Counted from the stretch's first letter, positions 17,278 through 26,834 are shown. The stretch: DNA of 64,000 bases from an uncultured Rikenellaceae bacterium (GCA_947038405.1 CAMQVY010000006.1:21842-85841), one strand, 5' to 3'. Translations and numbers: made by a program. Notes: a model not told the origin generated them from the sequence alone.

Positions 17278-19125
17278 CTAATCTAACTCAAGATTCAAGA
17301 CTTTACGAAGATGCGTAATATTTGGATTCTTATCTGTCAAGAACTTTAATCGATCTTCAACTTTTATAGGTGCACGCTTAGACGGATCCTCTTCTTTAAT
17401 ATTAACAACTAAATCGATACTACCTTTAACTCCAGTCGAGTTTTTCAAAATAGTTAATATCTCTATTTTACTTCTCACAATATCTTCATACATAGTAGTA
17501 TGAGGAACATTAATCGTAACGACATTATCAACAACACTCATTTCAGAGAAGACCATTGTAAGACTCGGTCTCTCCACATTCAGGTTTTTCAAAAATCGCT
17601 CTCTGAACGTAGTTATTTTCTGCTGAGTATCTGTATCTACACCTGGTACAACTGCATCGAGCACAGCCTCCCCATCCTCAACAGTTCCATTTATATTCAA
17701 TATATCAGCAATAGAGTGCCCTGAAATTGATTGAGAAAAAGGCTTAATAGCTGGCGCAACTTCAAATGGTTCTTTTTCAATAACTATCGGTTGAACTTTA
17801 GGAGTGACTTTAGGTTCAATCTTAGACTTAATCTCAGGCTTAACACCTATTACTTCGTTATTGTCCTGCACTTTCTCAACTACAGCAATAACATCTTCAC
17901 TCTTTGACTCCACCTTTGGTGCGACTTTCTCCTTAGGAGCAGCAGCCACTCTCTTAGTTACCTTAACATTAGCACTTTCACTCTGTAACTCAGGTAATTT
18001 TAGAGACTCTATCGAGATATCTTCATTAGTTTTTTTTTTACCTAATCCACATAATTTCATTAACCCTAATTCAATATTAAGTCGCTGATTTGTAGCTGTT
18101 TTAAGCGTACCATCGATTGTCGTCAATAAAGAAATAGCACCAAAAAGAGAGCTAACATCACATTTCTCACCCTGTGCACTATATTTCTGCATTAATGTCC
18201 CTGTAACTTCAAGAAGTTTTATTGTCTGTGGGGTTTTACACATCAACATATCTCTAAAGTGGTTTCCGAGTCCAGATATAAATAATCGCCCAGAGAATCC
18301 ACCTCTCAACACCTCATCAAACAATATCAAAGTCTTTTGATAATCACCCTCTAATATTGCATTTGTTATATCAAAATATGTATCATAATCGAGGATATTA
18401 AGCGTTTTAGCCACCTCTTTAAGTGTTAGAGTCGTTCCACAGAATGATACTGCCTTATCAAACATAGATAGGGCATCTCTCATTCCACCATCAGCTTTTT
18501 GAGATATGAGGTGTAGCGACTCATCATCAACAGTTATACCCTCTTCACGAGCAATATATTTAAGATAAAACACACCATCTTCGACTCTAATTCTATTGAA
18601 GTCAAAGATTTGGCATCTCGATAATATAGTTGGTAATATTTTATGTTTTTCAGTCGTCGCCAATATAAATATAGCGTGCATCGGCGGCTCTTCAAGTGTT
18701 TTAAGAAACGCATTGAATGCTGAAGTAGACAACATATGGACCTCATCAATAATATATACGCTATATTTACCAATCTGCGGTGGGATTCTCACCTGTTCGG
18801 TTAACGATCGAATATCATCCACTGAGTTATTTGAAGCAGCATCAAGTTCGTGTATATTAAAGCTACGCCCCTCATCAAAAGCGAGACAAGACTCACACAC
18901 ACCACAAGCCTCACTCTCAATAGGAGAGAGACAATTTATCGTTTTTGCAAATATCCTCGCACACGTAGTTTTACCTACCCCTCTTGGACCACAAAATAGA
19001 TAAGCATGTGCTAATTGGTCTCGATTAATCGCATTTTTTAGTGTTGATGTTATATGCGACTGCCCGATGACAGTTTGAAAGGTTGTTGGACGATATTTCC
19101 TTGCTGATACTACAAAATTATTCAT
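17278..19125 (-). CDS. dnaX: DNA polymerase III subunits gamma and tau
   Basis: Clamp-loader ATPase that loads the beta clamp and couples replicative polymerases, 615 residues. Walker A is GPRGVGKT (about residues 46-53), the zinc module uses Cys65, Cys74, Cys77 and Cys80, and Walker B is YIIDEVHML (about 122-130). Domain III follows. The C-terminal third, from about residue 375, is a low-complexity Lys/Val/Pro-rich linker and a tau-like domain. I see no obvious slippery heptamer that would mark a programmed frameshift. The upstream box TACCTTTG is 29 bases away. Confidence 0.95.
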   Translation of the reverse strand: MNNFVVSARKYRPTTFQTVIGQSHITSTLKNAINRDQLAHAYLFCGPRGVGKTTCARIFAKTINCLSPIESEACGVCESCLAFDEGRSFNIHELDAASNNSVDDIRSLTEQVRIPPQIGKYSVYIIDEVHMLSTSAFNAFLKTLEEPPMHAIFILATTEKHKILPTILSRCQIFDFNRIRVEDGVFYLKYIAREEGITVDDESLHLISQKADGGMRDALSMFDKAVSFCGTTLTLKEVAKTLNILDYDTYFDITNAILEGDYQKTLILFDEVLRGGFSGRLFISGLGNHFRDMLMCKTPQTIKLLEVTGTLMQKYSAQGEKCDVSSLFGAISLLTTIDGTLKTATNQRLNIELGLMKLCGLGKKKTNEDISIESLKLPELQSESANVKVTKRVAAAPKEKVAPKVESKSEDVIAVVEKVQDNNEVIGVKPEIKSKIEPKVTPKVQPIVIEKEPFEVAPAIKPFSQSISGHSIADILNINGTVEDGEAVLDAVVPGVDTDTQQKITTFRERFLKNLNVERPSLTMVFSEMSVVDNVVTINVPHTTMYEDIVRSKIEILTILKNSTGVKGSIDLVVNIKEEDPSKRAPIKVEDRLKFLTDKNPNITHLRKVLNLELD

Positions 19126-19153
19126 TCTTAATGCTCTCTATAAATGTACTCTA

Positions 19154-19161
19154 CAAAGGTA
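19154..19161 (-). promoter_or_regulatory. Promoter of dnaX (-7 box)
   Basis: On the minus strand it reads TACCTTTG, an exact TAnnTTTG, 29 bases before the dnaX ATG. The -33 position reads ACTG, a weak match. Confidence 0.55.
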
Positions 19162-19245
19162 TAATTTTTTTGAAACCATACAGTATATTGCGAAGACAAA
19201 ATAATATAATTATATTTATTGGTATAGTTAAGAGGTATAATACAT

Positions 19246-19281
19246 ATGTAGAGTGATTAGTTTACACTCATCACTCTACAT
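19246..19281 (-). terminator. Hairpin downstream of the GH20 gene, possible terminator
   Basis: A 12-bp perfect stem (19246-19257 with 19270-19281, ATGTAGAGTGAT and complement) has a 12-nt loop. It lies 30 bases after the hexosaminidase stop codon. There is no T-run on either side, so its role as terminator is uncertain; it may instead protect the mRNA 3' end. Confidence 0.5.
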
Positions 19282-19310
19282 TATTACACCTCAGGGTATC
19301 TCTTAATCTT

Positions 19311-21320
19311 TTATCTGCTCTTGTTTGGAGAGTAAATAAGTCCATCGACTTCAGACTCTCCATCTAAAGTTACAAATACCGTAGTAAACATCCACTTCAC
19401 CAATCTAACTTGTGGAGTGCTAAACTTACCAACAGGTAGCTTCAAAAAGACTTTATTCCATCCCTTTTTCAAATCAACTGCAATTGGGTCACGCACAACA
19501 CAGTTTTCATTTTCTAATGCAATTTCATTACTTCGTTGCGTATGCTTTGCACTCCAAGTTGGAGGAAGGATTTCTTGATCGTTCAACCATATCTTACTAC
19601 CTTTATAGTCCCAAGTTCCAGCAAGAGGGGGTAGATCCATTTCAGAACGTCCATAATTTTGGAACTCTATCCACATGCCAACTTTTTGTGCTTTTGGAGA
19701 GTAGACCCAAGTATAAGCATAAGCCGTATGATTCTCTTTAGGCTCTTTAAATAGAGCAGGTACAAGACCACCCCAAACATGTCTTAAATATATACCGGCA
19801 CCAGTAACTGGAGTTGTCCCGTACTCTTTACCTTCATAATTATAACTCTTATCTAAATTACTTTCAGGAGGAAATACTTTAGATAAATCACCTCCATTTG
19901 GGAAAGCATCAGTGACACTCCAATTTACATTTGTTTGTTTCACATAAGAGAATGGATACCCTTTAAATGAGTTAATCTTATGCCACAACATTCTTCGTTC
20001 AAAGTCTGCAAACTCTTTAAATTCTACACTATTTTTGTCAGATAGTATCACCCCTTTTTTATCAAAGTATTCAGATCCACCACCTCGCCATGCACGTTCT
20101 GCAATAGCCAACATATTCGGATAAAAATTATTCTGTCTAACATTATCAGTCTCGTCTAATATAACACGGTCATTCCAAATTGCCATAATCACACCAGCCA
20201 AATCTTCGCTACCGCACTCAGAGTTATATATACGGCTGTTATAAAGAGCAATAATATCACCAAAAGTATCAAAGTGGTTTAGGTAGTGAAATTTTGAATC
20301 TATTGCAGCAATACCCTTTTGAGCCTTACCTCTATAACTCCACATATGAGTCATATCAATCTCACCTGGCTTATAATGCCATCCTGGATTCCAAGATATT
20401 ACTTTTTTACCATGAGCACGTATATGTTCAACCATCTCTGATACAAAAGTTGGATTTGTAAACCTTACCTCATCAGTACCAATATGAATGTACGGGACAT
20501 CAAGATTCTCACAAATCTCATCCATCAATAGCTTTAATATTACCATCCCCTCTTTGCTCTGCATATCATGTCTAAAAGCTCTAATAAATGCTGCGCTATG
20601 CCCAGGCATATCGAGTTCAGGTATCAATGTTACGTGATGTGCTTTACAGAATTCAACCAACTCCTTAGCCTCTTCAACAGTGTAGTACTCTCCTTTAAAA
20701 CGAGTCATATTTACACTATCAGTCAACATTGGGAATAGCTTACTCTCTAATCTCCACGCTTGATTTTCTGTCAGATGCCAATGAAATACATTTATTTTAT
20801 AACGAGATAAAGCGGCAACCTCTCTTTTTAGTTCATCTAAAGATATGAAACTTCGTCCTACATCTTGCATGAATCCACGAACACGAAATGCTGGCCAATC
20901 TATAATTTCACAAGATTTAATAACTTTTCTTTTCCCTTTATCTTCAACTAGCTGAGTCAATGTTTGCAGTGCCCAATAAACCCCACGCTCTGTCTCAGCT
21001 TCAATCAGGATCTCACTAGATTTAACGATCAGACGATATGCCTCATCTCTATTTAAAGGTACATTTCCTAACTCAGAAACTATATTAACAGTAATTTTAG
21101 AGTTTGCATTACCATCAACTACTCCACCATTTTGCTGGATAAACATCGTCCAATCTCCCTCTAATACAGAAGTATGCAAATCTACTTTACCAAAAGAAAA
21201 TTGTCCTTTAGTCGATGTATACTCCTGGGGTAGTGGTAACAAATTAAGCTCCTTTGCTGTAACTACCTGACTTCCAAAGAGTAAATTTAATACAAATATA
21301 AATAATAACTGTTTTTTCAT
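19311..21320 (-). CDS. Secreted GH20 beta-N-acetylhexosaminidase
   Basis: Glycoside hydrolase family 20 enzyme that removes terminal N-acetylglucosamine or N-acetylgalactosamine from glycans, 669 residues. The signal peptide MKKQLLFIFVLNLLFGSQVVTA suggests export to the periplasm or outer membrane. There is no clear lipobox Cys. An N-terminal GH20b-like domain precedes the catalytic barrel, with FHWHLTENQAWR and the catalytic Asp283-Glu284 pair in HIGTDEV. The C-terminal 200 residues look like an appended beta domain. No SusC/SusD pair or sensor is adjacent, so this is not part of a classic polysaccharide locus. It may act on host glycans or recycled cell wall. Confidence 0.92.
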   Translation of the reverse strand: MKKQLLFIFVLNLLFGSQVVTAKELNLLPLPQEYTSTKGQFSFGKVDLHTSVLEGDWTMFIQQNGGVVDGNANSKITVNIVSELGNVPLNRDEAYRLIVKSSEILIEAETERGVYWALQTLTQLVEDKGKRKVIKSCEIIDWPAFRVRGFMQDVGRSFISLDELKREVAALSRYKINVFHWHLTENQAWRLESKLFPMLTDSVNMTRFKGEYYTVEEAKELVEFCKAHHVTLIPELDMPGHSAAFIRAFRHDMQSKEGMVILKLLMDEICENLDVPYIHIGTDEVRFTNPTFVSEMVEHIRAHGKKVISWNPGWHYKPGEIDMTHMWSYRGKAQKGIAAIDSKFHYLNHFDTFGDIIALYNSRIYNSECGSEDLAGVIMAIWNDRVILDETDNVRQNNFYPNMLAIAERAWRGGGSEYFDKKGVILSDKNSVEFKEFADFERRMLWHKINSFKGYPFSYVKQTNVNWSVTDAFPNGGDLSKVFPPESNLDKSYNYEGKEYGTTPVTGAGIYLRHVWGGLVPALFKEPKENHTAYAYTWVYSPKAQKVGMWIEFQNYGRSEMDLPPLAGTWDYKGSKIWLNDQEILPPTWSAKHTQRSNEIALENENCVVRDPIAVDLKKGWNKVFLKLPVGKFSTPQVRLVKWMFTTVFVTLDGESEVDGLIYSPNKSR

Positions 21321-21414
21321 AATATTTAATAAAATTATACTTAATGATTTAAAATTGAGTTTATCAAACCATACTACAAATAGCCGTTTGCAATAAACTT
21401 TTAATTATTTTAAT

Positions 21415-22722
21415 TTAATCACGTCTAAATATTTTAGCTCCAATACTATTTAGGCGTCCATCAATATTTTTATAACCTCGATCAATCTGCTCTACATTTT
21501 GAATTATACTCTTTCCATCAGCCGATAGAGCTGCAATCAAAAGTGCAACCCCAGCACGAATATCTGGAGAAGACATATTCGTTGCTCTAAGATTCATCTG
21601 ATGGTTATGCCCAATCACTGTGGCACGATGAGGATCACAAAGAATTACTTGCGCTCCCATGCTTATCAAGTTGTCAACAAAAAACAGTCGACTTTCAAAC
21701 ATTTTCTGGTGGATCAACACAGCACCTTTAGCTTGCGTAGCCACAACAAGGAAAATAGATAATAAATCGGGAGTCAATCCAGGCCATGGAGCATCGGCAA
21801 TCGTCATTATTGAACCATCAATAAAGTTTTCGATTTGATAACTCTCCTGACGAGGAATAAATAGATCATCACCTCTACGCTCCATCTCAATTCCCATACG
21901 AGCAAATTGAGCAGGTATAATACCTAGATTATCAAACGAAACATTTTTAATTGTAATCTGAGATTTAGTCATAGCAGCGAGTCCTATAAAACTACCAATC
22001 TCAATCATATCAGGCAACATAGTATGTTCTGTACCTCCAAGTTCATCAACTCCTTCAATAACTAATAGATTTGAAGAAATTCCAGATATACGAGCCCCCA
22101 TGCGATTCAACATCTTACACAGCTGCTGAAGATATGGTTCACAAGCTGCATTATATATTGTGGTCGTCCCCTTAGCAAGAACAGCCGCCATCACTATATT
22201 TGCAGTACCCGTAACCGAAGCCTCATCTAATAGCATATAAGCTCCCTTTAATCTATCCGCTTTTACCGAGAAGCAGCTCTCCGCAGAGTCAAAATTAAAT
22301 TTAGCACCAAGTTTCTCAAATCCTATAAAGTGAGTATCTAACCTTCTTCGCCCAATCTTATCACCCCCTGGTTTTGGCATATATCCAACACCAAATCGAG
22401 TTAACATAGGTCCGATTAACATAACAGAGCCTCTAAGACGCATCGCTCTTTTTATATAGTCCTCAGTTTTAAGATAATCAATATTAATATCTTTTGCACA
22501 AAAGGCATATGATTCAGGTTTTAGCTTCTCTACAACAACTCCCATCGCCTGTAAAAGCTCTATGAGTTGTAAGATATCAACAATTTCTGGAACGTTGTTA
22601 ACAACCACCCTTTGCGGTGTTAATAACACAGCACACAAAATCTGTAATGCCTCATTCTTAGCTCCTTGCGGAGTAAGTTCACCCTCTAAGGAGTTTCCTC
22701 CATATATTTCAAATACTGCCAT
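21415..22722 (-). CDS. murA: UDP-N-acetylglucosamine 1-carboxyvinyltransferase with active-site Asp
   Basis: First committed step of peptidoglycan synthesis: transfers enolpyruvate from PEP to UDP-GlcNAc in the cytosol. It has 435 residues and the EPSP synthase-like double fold. The conserved Lys-Asn (QGAKNEALQ) near residue 22 is intact. The catalytic Cys position (Cys115 in E. coli, PGGCTIG) is Asp121 here (PGGDKIG). Asp at this site is active and is known to prevent fosfomycin alkylation in other bacteria. It is not within the dcw cluster. A promoter box lies 38 bases upstream. Confidence 0.96.
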   Translation of the reverse strand: MAVFEIYGGNSLEGELTPQGAKNEALQILCAVLLTPQRVVVNNVPEIVDILQLIELLQAMGVVVEKLKPESYAFCAKDINIDYLKTEDYIKRAMRLRGSVMLIGPMLTRFGVGYMPKPGGDKIGRRRLDTHFIGFEKLGAKFNFDSAESCFSVKADRLKGAYMLLDEASVTGTANIVMAAVLAKGTTTIYNAACEPYLQQLCKMLNRMGARISGISSNLLVIEGVDELGGTEHTMLPDMIEIGSFIGLAAMTKSQITIKNVSFDNLGIIPAQFARMGIEMERRGDDLFIPRQESYQIENFIDGSIMTIADAPWPGLTPDLLSIFLVVATQAKGAVLIHQKMFESRLFFVDNLISMGAQVILCDPHRATVIGHNHQMNLRATNMSSPDIRAGVALLIAALSADGKSIIQNVEQIDRGYKNIDGRLNSIGAKIFRRD

Positions 22723-22759
22723 AATTTTATTATATTTACTTAAATTAAGGTATTACTGA

Positions 22760-22767
22760 CAAAGTTA
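22760..22767 (-). promoter_or_regulatory. Promoter of murA (-7 box)
   Basis: On the minus strand it reads TAACTTTG, an exact TAnnTTTG. A possible -33 (ATTG) lies only 16 bases upstream, shorter than usual. Confidence 0.5.
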
Positions 22768-22810
22768 TTAACACTCTTATTAACAATTAATAATCTTCAA
22801 TTACATACTT

Positions 22811-22850
22811 TCAAATTTAATGAACAAAGTAAGTTATTCATTAAATTTGA
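22811..22850. repeat. 14-bp perfect AT-rich inverted repeat between corA and murA
   Basis: 22811-22824 pairs with 22837-22850 without mismatch (TCAAATTTAATGAA and complement) around a 12-nt loop. It has no T-run, so it is not a standard terminator. It lies upstream of the murA promoter and 120 bases after the corA stop; it could be an operator or a weak transcript end. Confidence 0.5.
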
Positions 22851-22972
22851 TAACTAAATCCATCTATACAAATTTAAAAAAAGTTATATAAAAAAAGAAT
22901 ATTTGAAGTGTTATATTTTAAGAATTTATCTTGTCAAAATAGGTTAAAATAAACTAATAGTAATATTATCCA

Positions 22973-23923
22973 CTACAACCATTTTTTCCATCTAAAATAT
23001 AGGTAAGTAAATAATAAAACAGCTACCATTAAAGATAGTGCAAAATAGTATCCATACTCCCAGTTGAGTTGTGGCATATACTTAAAATTCATTCCGTATA
23101 CACTTGCGATCATAGTTGGAGGCATAAAAAATAGTGCTCCAACAGTAAATATCTTAGTGACATTACTCTGCTCAATATTAATAAGTCCCAATGCAGTATC
23201 TTGCAGGTAGTCCAAACGATCAGAACTAAAATCAGCGTGACTAATCAAAGAGCTAACATCCTTAATCATCAGAGTCAATTTAGGATAAATATCATTAGGG
23301 AAACGCTCACTTCGCAAAATTCCCGATAGCACTCTTTGTCGGTCAAATATATTCTCACGAATCAACATTGTATTCTCCTGAAGGTGGTTAATCCTCTTTA
23401 TAGACTCTTTGTTAATATTCTCATTAAGACTAATATCCTTACTAAGATTTGCAACTTGTCTAGCGTGCATCTCAACAAGATCGGCATCAAAATCTATTCG
23501 CACCTCTAGTATTAGTATAAACAGGTGGTACCCAGTAGGGTAACTTCTGTAATTCATCTGTAATTTCTTTGCAGCCTCACTAAAGGTTCTAAATTTAGAA
23601 CTTCTCACAGTAATCAACACCCCCTCGCAAATCACGAATGATGCTGGTTCGATTGCAAACCCTGCCTCTTCAGGAATAAAAAAATTGGAGTTAGAGAATA
23701 TTGCATTTTCAGTCTCAGAATACTTAGAAGTACTCTCAATCTCCTCTACCTGTTGTTTTGTTTGCAGGTTTATCTCCATGAAGCTCTCCACTGTTTTTTG
23801 CTCCTCTATCGTTGGAGATAGTAGATCAATCCACAGTATGTCATCATACCCCAACTCGTCAAATAACTTGACATCTGCGTTGCGTACAATTTTATTATAT
23901 TGTTTTAGATATATAGTAATCAT
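22973..23923 (-). CDS. corA: CorA-family magnesium/divalent cation transporter
   Basis: Homopentameric inner-membrane channel for Mg2+ and sometimes Co2+ or Ni2+, 316 residues. A large soluble N-terminal funnel domain is followed by two C-terminal transmembrane helices. The signature Gly-Met-Asn is at residues 277-279 (YGMNF), at the end of the first helix, and the basic end RWKKWL follows the second. Length is typical. It lies between mqnA and murA on the same strand with gaps of 61 and 250 bases. No M-box or other Mg riboswitch is visible upstream. Confidence 0.95.
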   Translation of the reverse strand: MITIYLKQYNKIVRNADVKLFDELGYDDILWIDLLSPTIEEQKTVESFMEINLQTKQQVEEIESTSKYSETENAIFSNSNFFIPEEAGFAIEPASFVICEGVLITVRSSKFRTFSEAAKKLQMNYRSYPTGYHLFILILEVRIDFDADLVEMHARQVANLSKDISLNENINKESIKRINHLQENTMLIRENIFDRQRVLSGILRSERFPNDIYPKLTLMIKDVSSLISHADFSSDRLDYLQDTALGLINIEQSNVTKIFTVGALFFMPPTMIASVYGMNFKYMPQLNWEYGYYFALSLMVAVLLFTYLYFRWKKWL

Positions 23924-23984
23924 ATCATCTATCTTTTTTGTGAGTTACTAATTGACTTATTCTAAACGATTAAAAAATAGATGT

Positions 23985-24752
23985 TTAGCCAGGATTAATC
24001 AATTTTTGGAACTTCAACCCTTTCGCCAAGAATAGATCTAGTGCGACTTGTTTTTGTTCATCAAAAATAAAATCAATATTTTGAGTCAAATACTCATATT
24101 CATACCCATTAGTATTACACTTAAAAGAGTCTATTGCATCTTGAATATTCTCAACTCCGTATGCTAGCGACTCTTGTAATTTATCAACAACGTCATCGGG
24201 CACGCTATTTTTGGCAATCCATACTGCAAATACAATAGGCAAATTAGTCTCACTCTGCCACTCTTCGGCTAAGTCGTAACTATATTTAAATTTGCCTTCA
24301 TAATCAAATACTTTATCACCAATCAATAAGAATGCTTCATTTGTACTTGGATTATCTAGCACAGAATAATCGTCCAAATATTTATAATTTGGAGATATAT
24401 TCCAATACTCTTCACATAATATTTTAGCAAGTAATGCAGAGCTACGAGAGTGGCTATCAAGCCAAAGAGTTTGAACGTTTTGAATTTGAGTATTAGACAT
24501 AATAACAACAGTACGAACACTCGCACTAGCTCCAATACAGAAAGAAGTTATGATTTTATACTCTTCAAGATTATACAGTGACCCCACAGGGACAAGTGCT
24601 ATATCAGCCTCACCTCTCTTAAATAACTCAGCGCAATGGCTGGGCGGATGCAATAAAAGTGTGGTACGCAATTTTCTCGCATACTCTATACCGTAAATAA
24701 ACGGGATCGTATTCAAATAAGATACCGCTGCTATTTTCCCTCGGAACATCAT
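23985..24752 (-). CDS. mqnA: Chorismate dehydratase (futalosine pathway)
   Basis: Converts chorismate to 3-[(1-carboxyvinyl)oxy]benzoate, the first step of the futalosine route to menaquinone. Solute-binding-protein fold, recognised from KIAAVSYLNTIPFIYG at the N-terminus, ADIALVPVGSL and LIGDKV in the middle. The frame opens at 24788, but the homologous start is MMFRGKIAAVSY with ATGs at 24752 and 24749. A promoter at 24807-24837 fits this later start with an untranslated leader of about 45 bases. The later futalosine genes (mqnB, C, D) are not in the window. Confidence 0.9.
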   Translation of the reverse strand: MMFRGKIAAVSYLNTIPFIYGIEYARKLRTTLLLHPPSHCAELFKRGEADIALVPVGSLYNLEEYKIITSFCIGASASVRTVVIMSNTQIQNVQTLWLDSHSRSSALLAKILCEEYWNISPNYKYLDDYSVLDNPSTNEAFLLIGDKVFDYEGKFKYSYDLAEEWQSETNLPIVFAVWIAKNSVPDDVVDKLQESLAYGVENIQDAIDSFKCNTNGYEYEYLTQNIDFIFDEQKQVALDLFLAKGLKFQKLINPG

Positions 24753-24806
24753 CCATAGATCATAAGAATAAGTTACACATAGGCACACTTTTGTCCATTA
24801 TCAATA

Positions 24807-24837
24807 CAAAGATAGTATTTTTTACAGAAACACCCAA
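24807..24837 (-). promoter_or_regulatory. Promoter of mqnA
   Basis: On the minus strand, -33 TTG (24835-24837) and -7 TATCTTTG (24807-24814) are 20 bases apart. This is a good Bacteroidota promoter and it supports the mqnA start at 24752 or 24749. Confidence 0.7.
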
Positions 24838-24915
24838 CACAAATAGGAGTGAATTCAAACTATTTTCATTTTTTCTCCTAAAGTCCAATAATACACTATT
24901 ATGTAAGCTATGTAT

Positions 24916-24960
24916 AAATTGAGTGGGGTTTACTACTATTACGCAGTAAACCCCACTCAA
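24916..24960 (-). terminator. Strong hairpin terminator after the permease gene
   Basis: A perfect 16-bp stem (24919-24934 with 24945-24960, TTGAGTGGGGTTTACT and complement) has a 10-nt loop. On the minus strand it is followed by a short TTT. It lies 25 bases after the permease stop and likely ends the rsfS-to-permease operon. Confidence 0.75.
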
Positions 24961-24985
24961 GGAGACTATTTAGACGCAGACTGCT

Positions 24986-26080
24986 TTACATTTTACCTGT
25001 AAGTCTCTGCACTAATTTTAAATTATTAAAAAACTCTTTTGCAAATACTCTAATAACATTGTAAGAAGGTATTGCAAGCAGCATACCCAGAACACCCGCC
25101 ATACTTCCTGCCATTAATATGACAATAAATATCTCTAAAGGGTGTGCCCGAACTCTATTTGAGTACAATACGGGTTGTAAAAGAAAGTTATCAACAGATT
25201 GTGTAAAGAGTACTGCACCCATAATAACCGTAGCTGTTTCAAAGATGGTCATTCCATCAATCGGATTCAATCCTCCAATAAATAGACCTATTCCACCTCC
25301 AATAAGAGGTCCAATATATGGTACTACATTTAGGACTCCAACCATAAGTCCAATAAAAAATGCTGTTTCAACGTGCATACCGAATAGAGTAAGCGTGGTT
25401 GATAATACAAGCATAACAATAGTACTTTCAGCGAGAATACCTGTAAAGTAGCGAATTAACAGCTCTGAAATTGACTCTAATGCTCTCGCTACATTATCTT
25501 CATACTTCGTAGGAAACATTGAAATAACCATCTGATAGAAGAGTTTATCCTCCTTCAAAAAGAAAAATGTTATGAACGATATTGAGAATAGTGCAACTAC
25601 CCCATTAGATATTGTACCAATAATTGAGTTGAAAAATTTATTAATATCTTCGACATTAAATATCGAAGATAGTTGTGTTGTGATTGAATTTACAATTGAA
25701 AAAGTTGTCGTTTTAACAGCGAAGAACTCTTGAATGAATGATTGTAAAGACTCCAGAGGTTTTGTAAAAGATGCTATAATCTTTGTCAAGTCAATAGATG
25801 CCAATTGACTAATATTACTCGATATAAGAGGAATAAATAGAGCGAAAAAAGTAATAGCAACAGCCCAAATAGTACCTAATGTTATCAGAGCTATCACAAC
25901 TCTGGGTAATCGAACATTACGAATCCTAAACTTTGACAACAAAACAACTAGTGGTTTCCCTATAATTGCGAGAACTGCTGAGACTAAAATATAGGCAACA
26001 ACATTACTAAAATACCATAACAGAGATAGTATAATGGCTGTAATTGCTACACCTATAATATATTTGACCAGTTTATTCAC
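24986..26080 (-). CDS. AI-2E family transporter (PerM-like)
   Basis: Polytopic inner-membrane protein of 364 residues with about seven or eight hydrophobic segments. Recognised from the C-terminal block VPYIGPLIGGGIGLFIGG and the following membrane segments of the AI-2E/PerM family. Substrates vary in the family (autoinducer-2 export, ions) and cannot be read from sequence. The start codon is GTG at 26080. It lies 27 bases after psd and is the last gene before a strong hairpin, so it probably belongs to the rsfS-ftsH-cdsA-psd transcript. Confidence 0.88.
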   Translation of the reverse strand: MNKLVKYIIGVAITAIILSLLWYFSNVVAYILVSAVLAIIGKPLVVLLSKFRIRNVRLPRVVIALITLGTIWAVAITFFALFIPLISSNISQLASIDLTKIIASFTKPLESLQSFIQEFFAVKTTTFSIVNSITTQLSSIFNVEDINKFFNSIIGTISNGVVALFSISFITFFFLKEDKLFYQMVISMFPTKYEDNVARALESISELLIRYFTGILAESTIVMLVLSTTLTLFGMHVETAFFIGLMVGVLNVVPYIGPLIGGGIGLFIGGLNPIDGMTIFETATVIMGAVLFTQSVDNFLLQPVLYSNRVRAHPLEIFIVILMAGSMAGVLGMLLAIPSYNVIRVFAKEFFNNLKLVQRLTGKM

Positions 26081-26107
26081 TACATCAAAGTTATATTTAA
26101 CTTTATA

Positions 26108-26776
26108 TTATTTACTAAGTTTTGCCAATTTAGTTTGAGTACCCGTAACTTTATCGTCTATTTTAACAAGGATTTCACTATCTAAAGGTAAGAAAAGGTC
26201 GATTCGAGAACCAAATTTAATGAAACCAAATTTAGTATTCTGAGTAACTTTTGATCCATCTACTTTCACATAATTAACAATTCGTCTAGCCACAAAACCA
26301 GCGATCTGACGGAATAGAATATTATGAACTCCAGTATTTACCACAGTTGTCGTTCTTTCGTTCTCTTCTGAAGATTTAGGATGCCAAGCAACAAGAAATT
26401 TACCTGGATGGTATTTAAAGTACTCAACCACACCACTTACAGGAAACCAATTTACGTGAACATTTGTAACGGACATGAATACTGAAACTTGTATACACTC
26501 TGTTTTAAGGTACTCACCCTCAAACACCTGCTCTATAGCAACAATTCGACCATCAGCAGGAGAGAATATATACTCTTCATCATTTAATAAATCTCTTTTA
26601 GGCTCTCTAAAGAACATAATAATAAATACCCAAAATAGAAATACTACAACTCCAAATCCACATAATATGAATGAATGTACAAATTCGACACAAGTGAAAT
26701 AGACTCCAAGAAATAAAGCTAATAAGATTAGCAATGAATTACATATAATTTTATAACCTTCTTTATTAATTTTCAT
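26108..26776 (-). CDS. psd: Phosphatidylserine decarboxylase
   Basis: Makes phosphatidylethanolamine from phosphatidylserine at the inner membrane. This is the short form of 222 residues with two N-terminal membrane segments (about 10-30 and 37-56). It cleaves itself at Gly189-Ser190 (FGSRIDLF), and Ser190 becomes the pyruvoyl group. The conserved FMSVTNVHVNWFPVSG and HPGKF blocks are present. It directly follows cdsA, which makes CDP-diacylglycerol for this pathway. The phosphatidylserine synthase gene is not in the window. Confidence 0.95.
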   Translation of the reverse strand: MKINKEGYKIICNSLLILLALFLGVYFTCVEFVHSFILCGFGVVVFLFWVFIIMFFREPKRDLLNDEEYIFSPADGRIVAIEQVFEGEYLKTECIQVSVFMSVTNVHVNWFPVSGVVEYFKYHPGKFLVAWHPKSSEENERTTTVVNTGVHNILFRQIAGFVARRIVNYVKVDGSKVTQNTKFGFIKFGSRIDLFLPLDSEILVKIDDKVTGTQTKLAKLSK

Positions 26777-26834
26777 ACTTTAAATAATTGATATAAATAA
26801 ATATAACTAATCTTTCCTTAACAACTTACAGTCA

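Noticed and set aside
17278..19125. Programmed frameshift in dnaX
   Set aside because: I looked for an A/G slippery heptamer with a downstream hairpin near the end of domain III and found no convincing site.
26086..26093. -7 box TAACTTTG before the AI-2E-type permease
   Set aside because: It would place the transcription start on the GTG start codon in a 27-base gap inside an operon; a chance match is more likely. It is kept only as part of the leaderless question.
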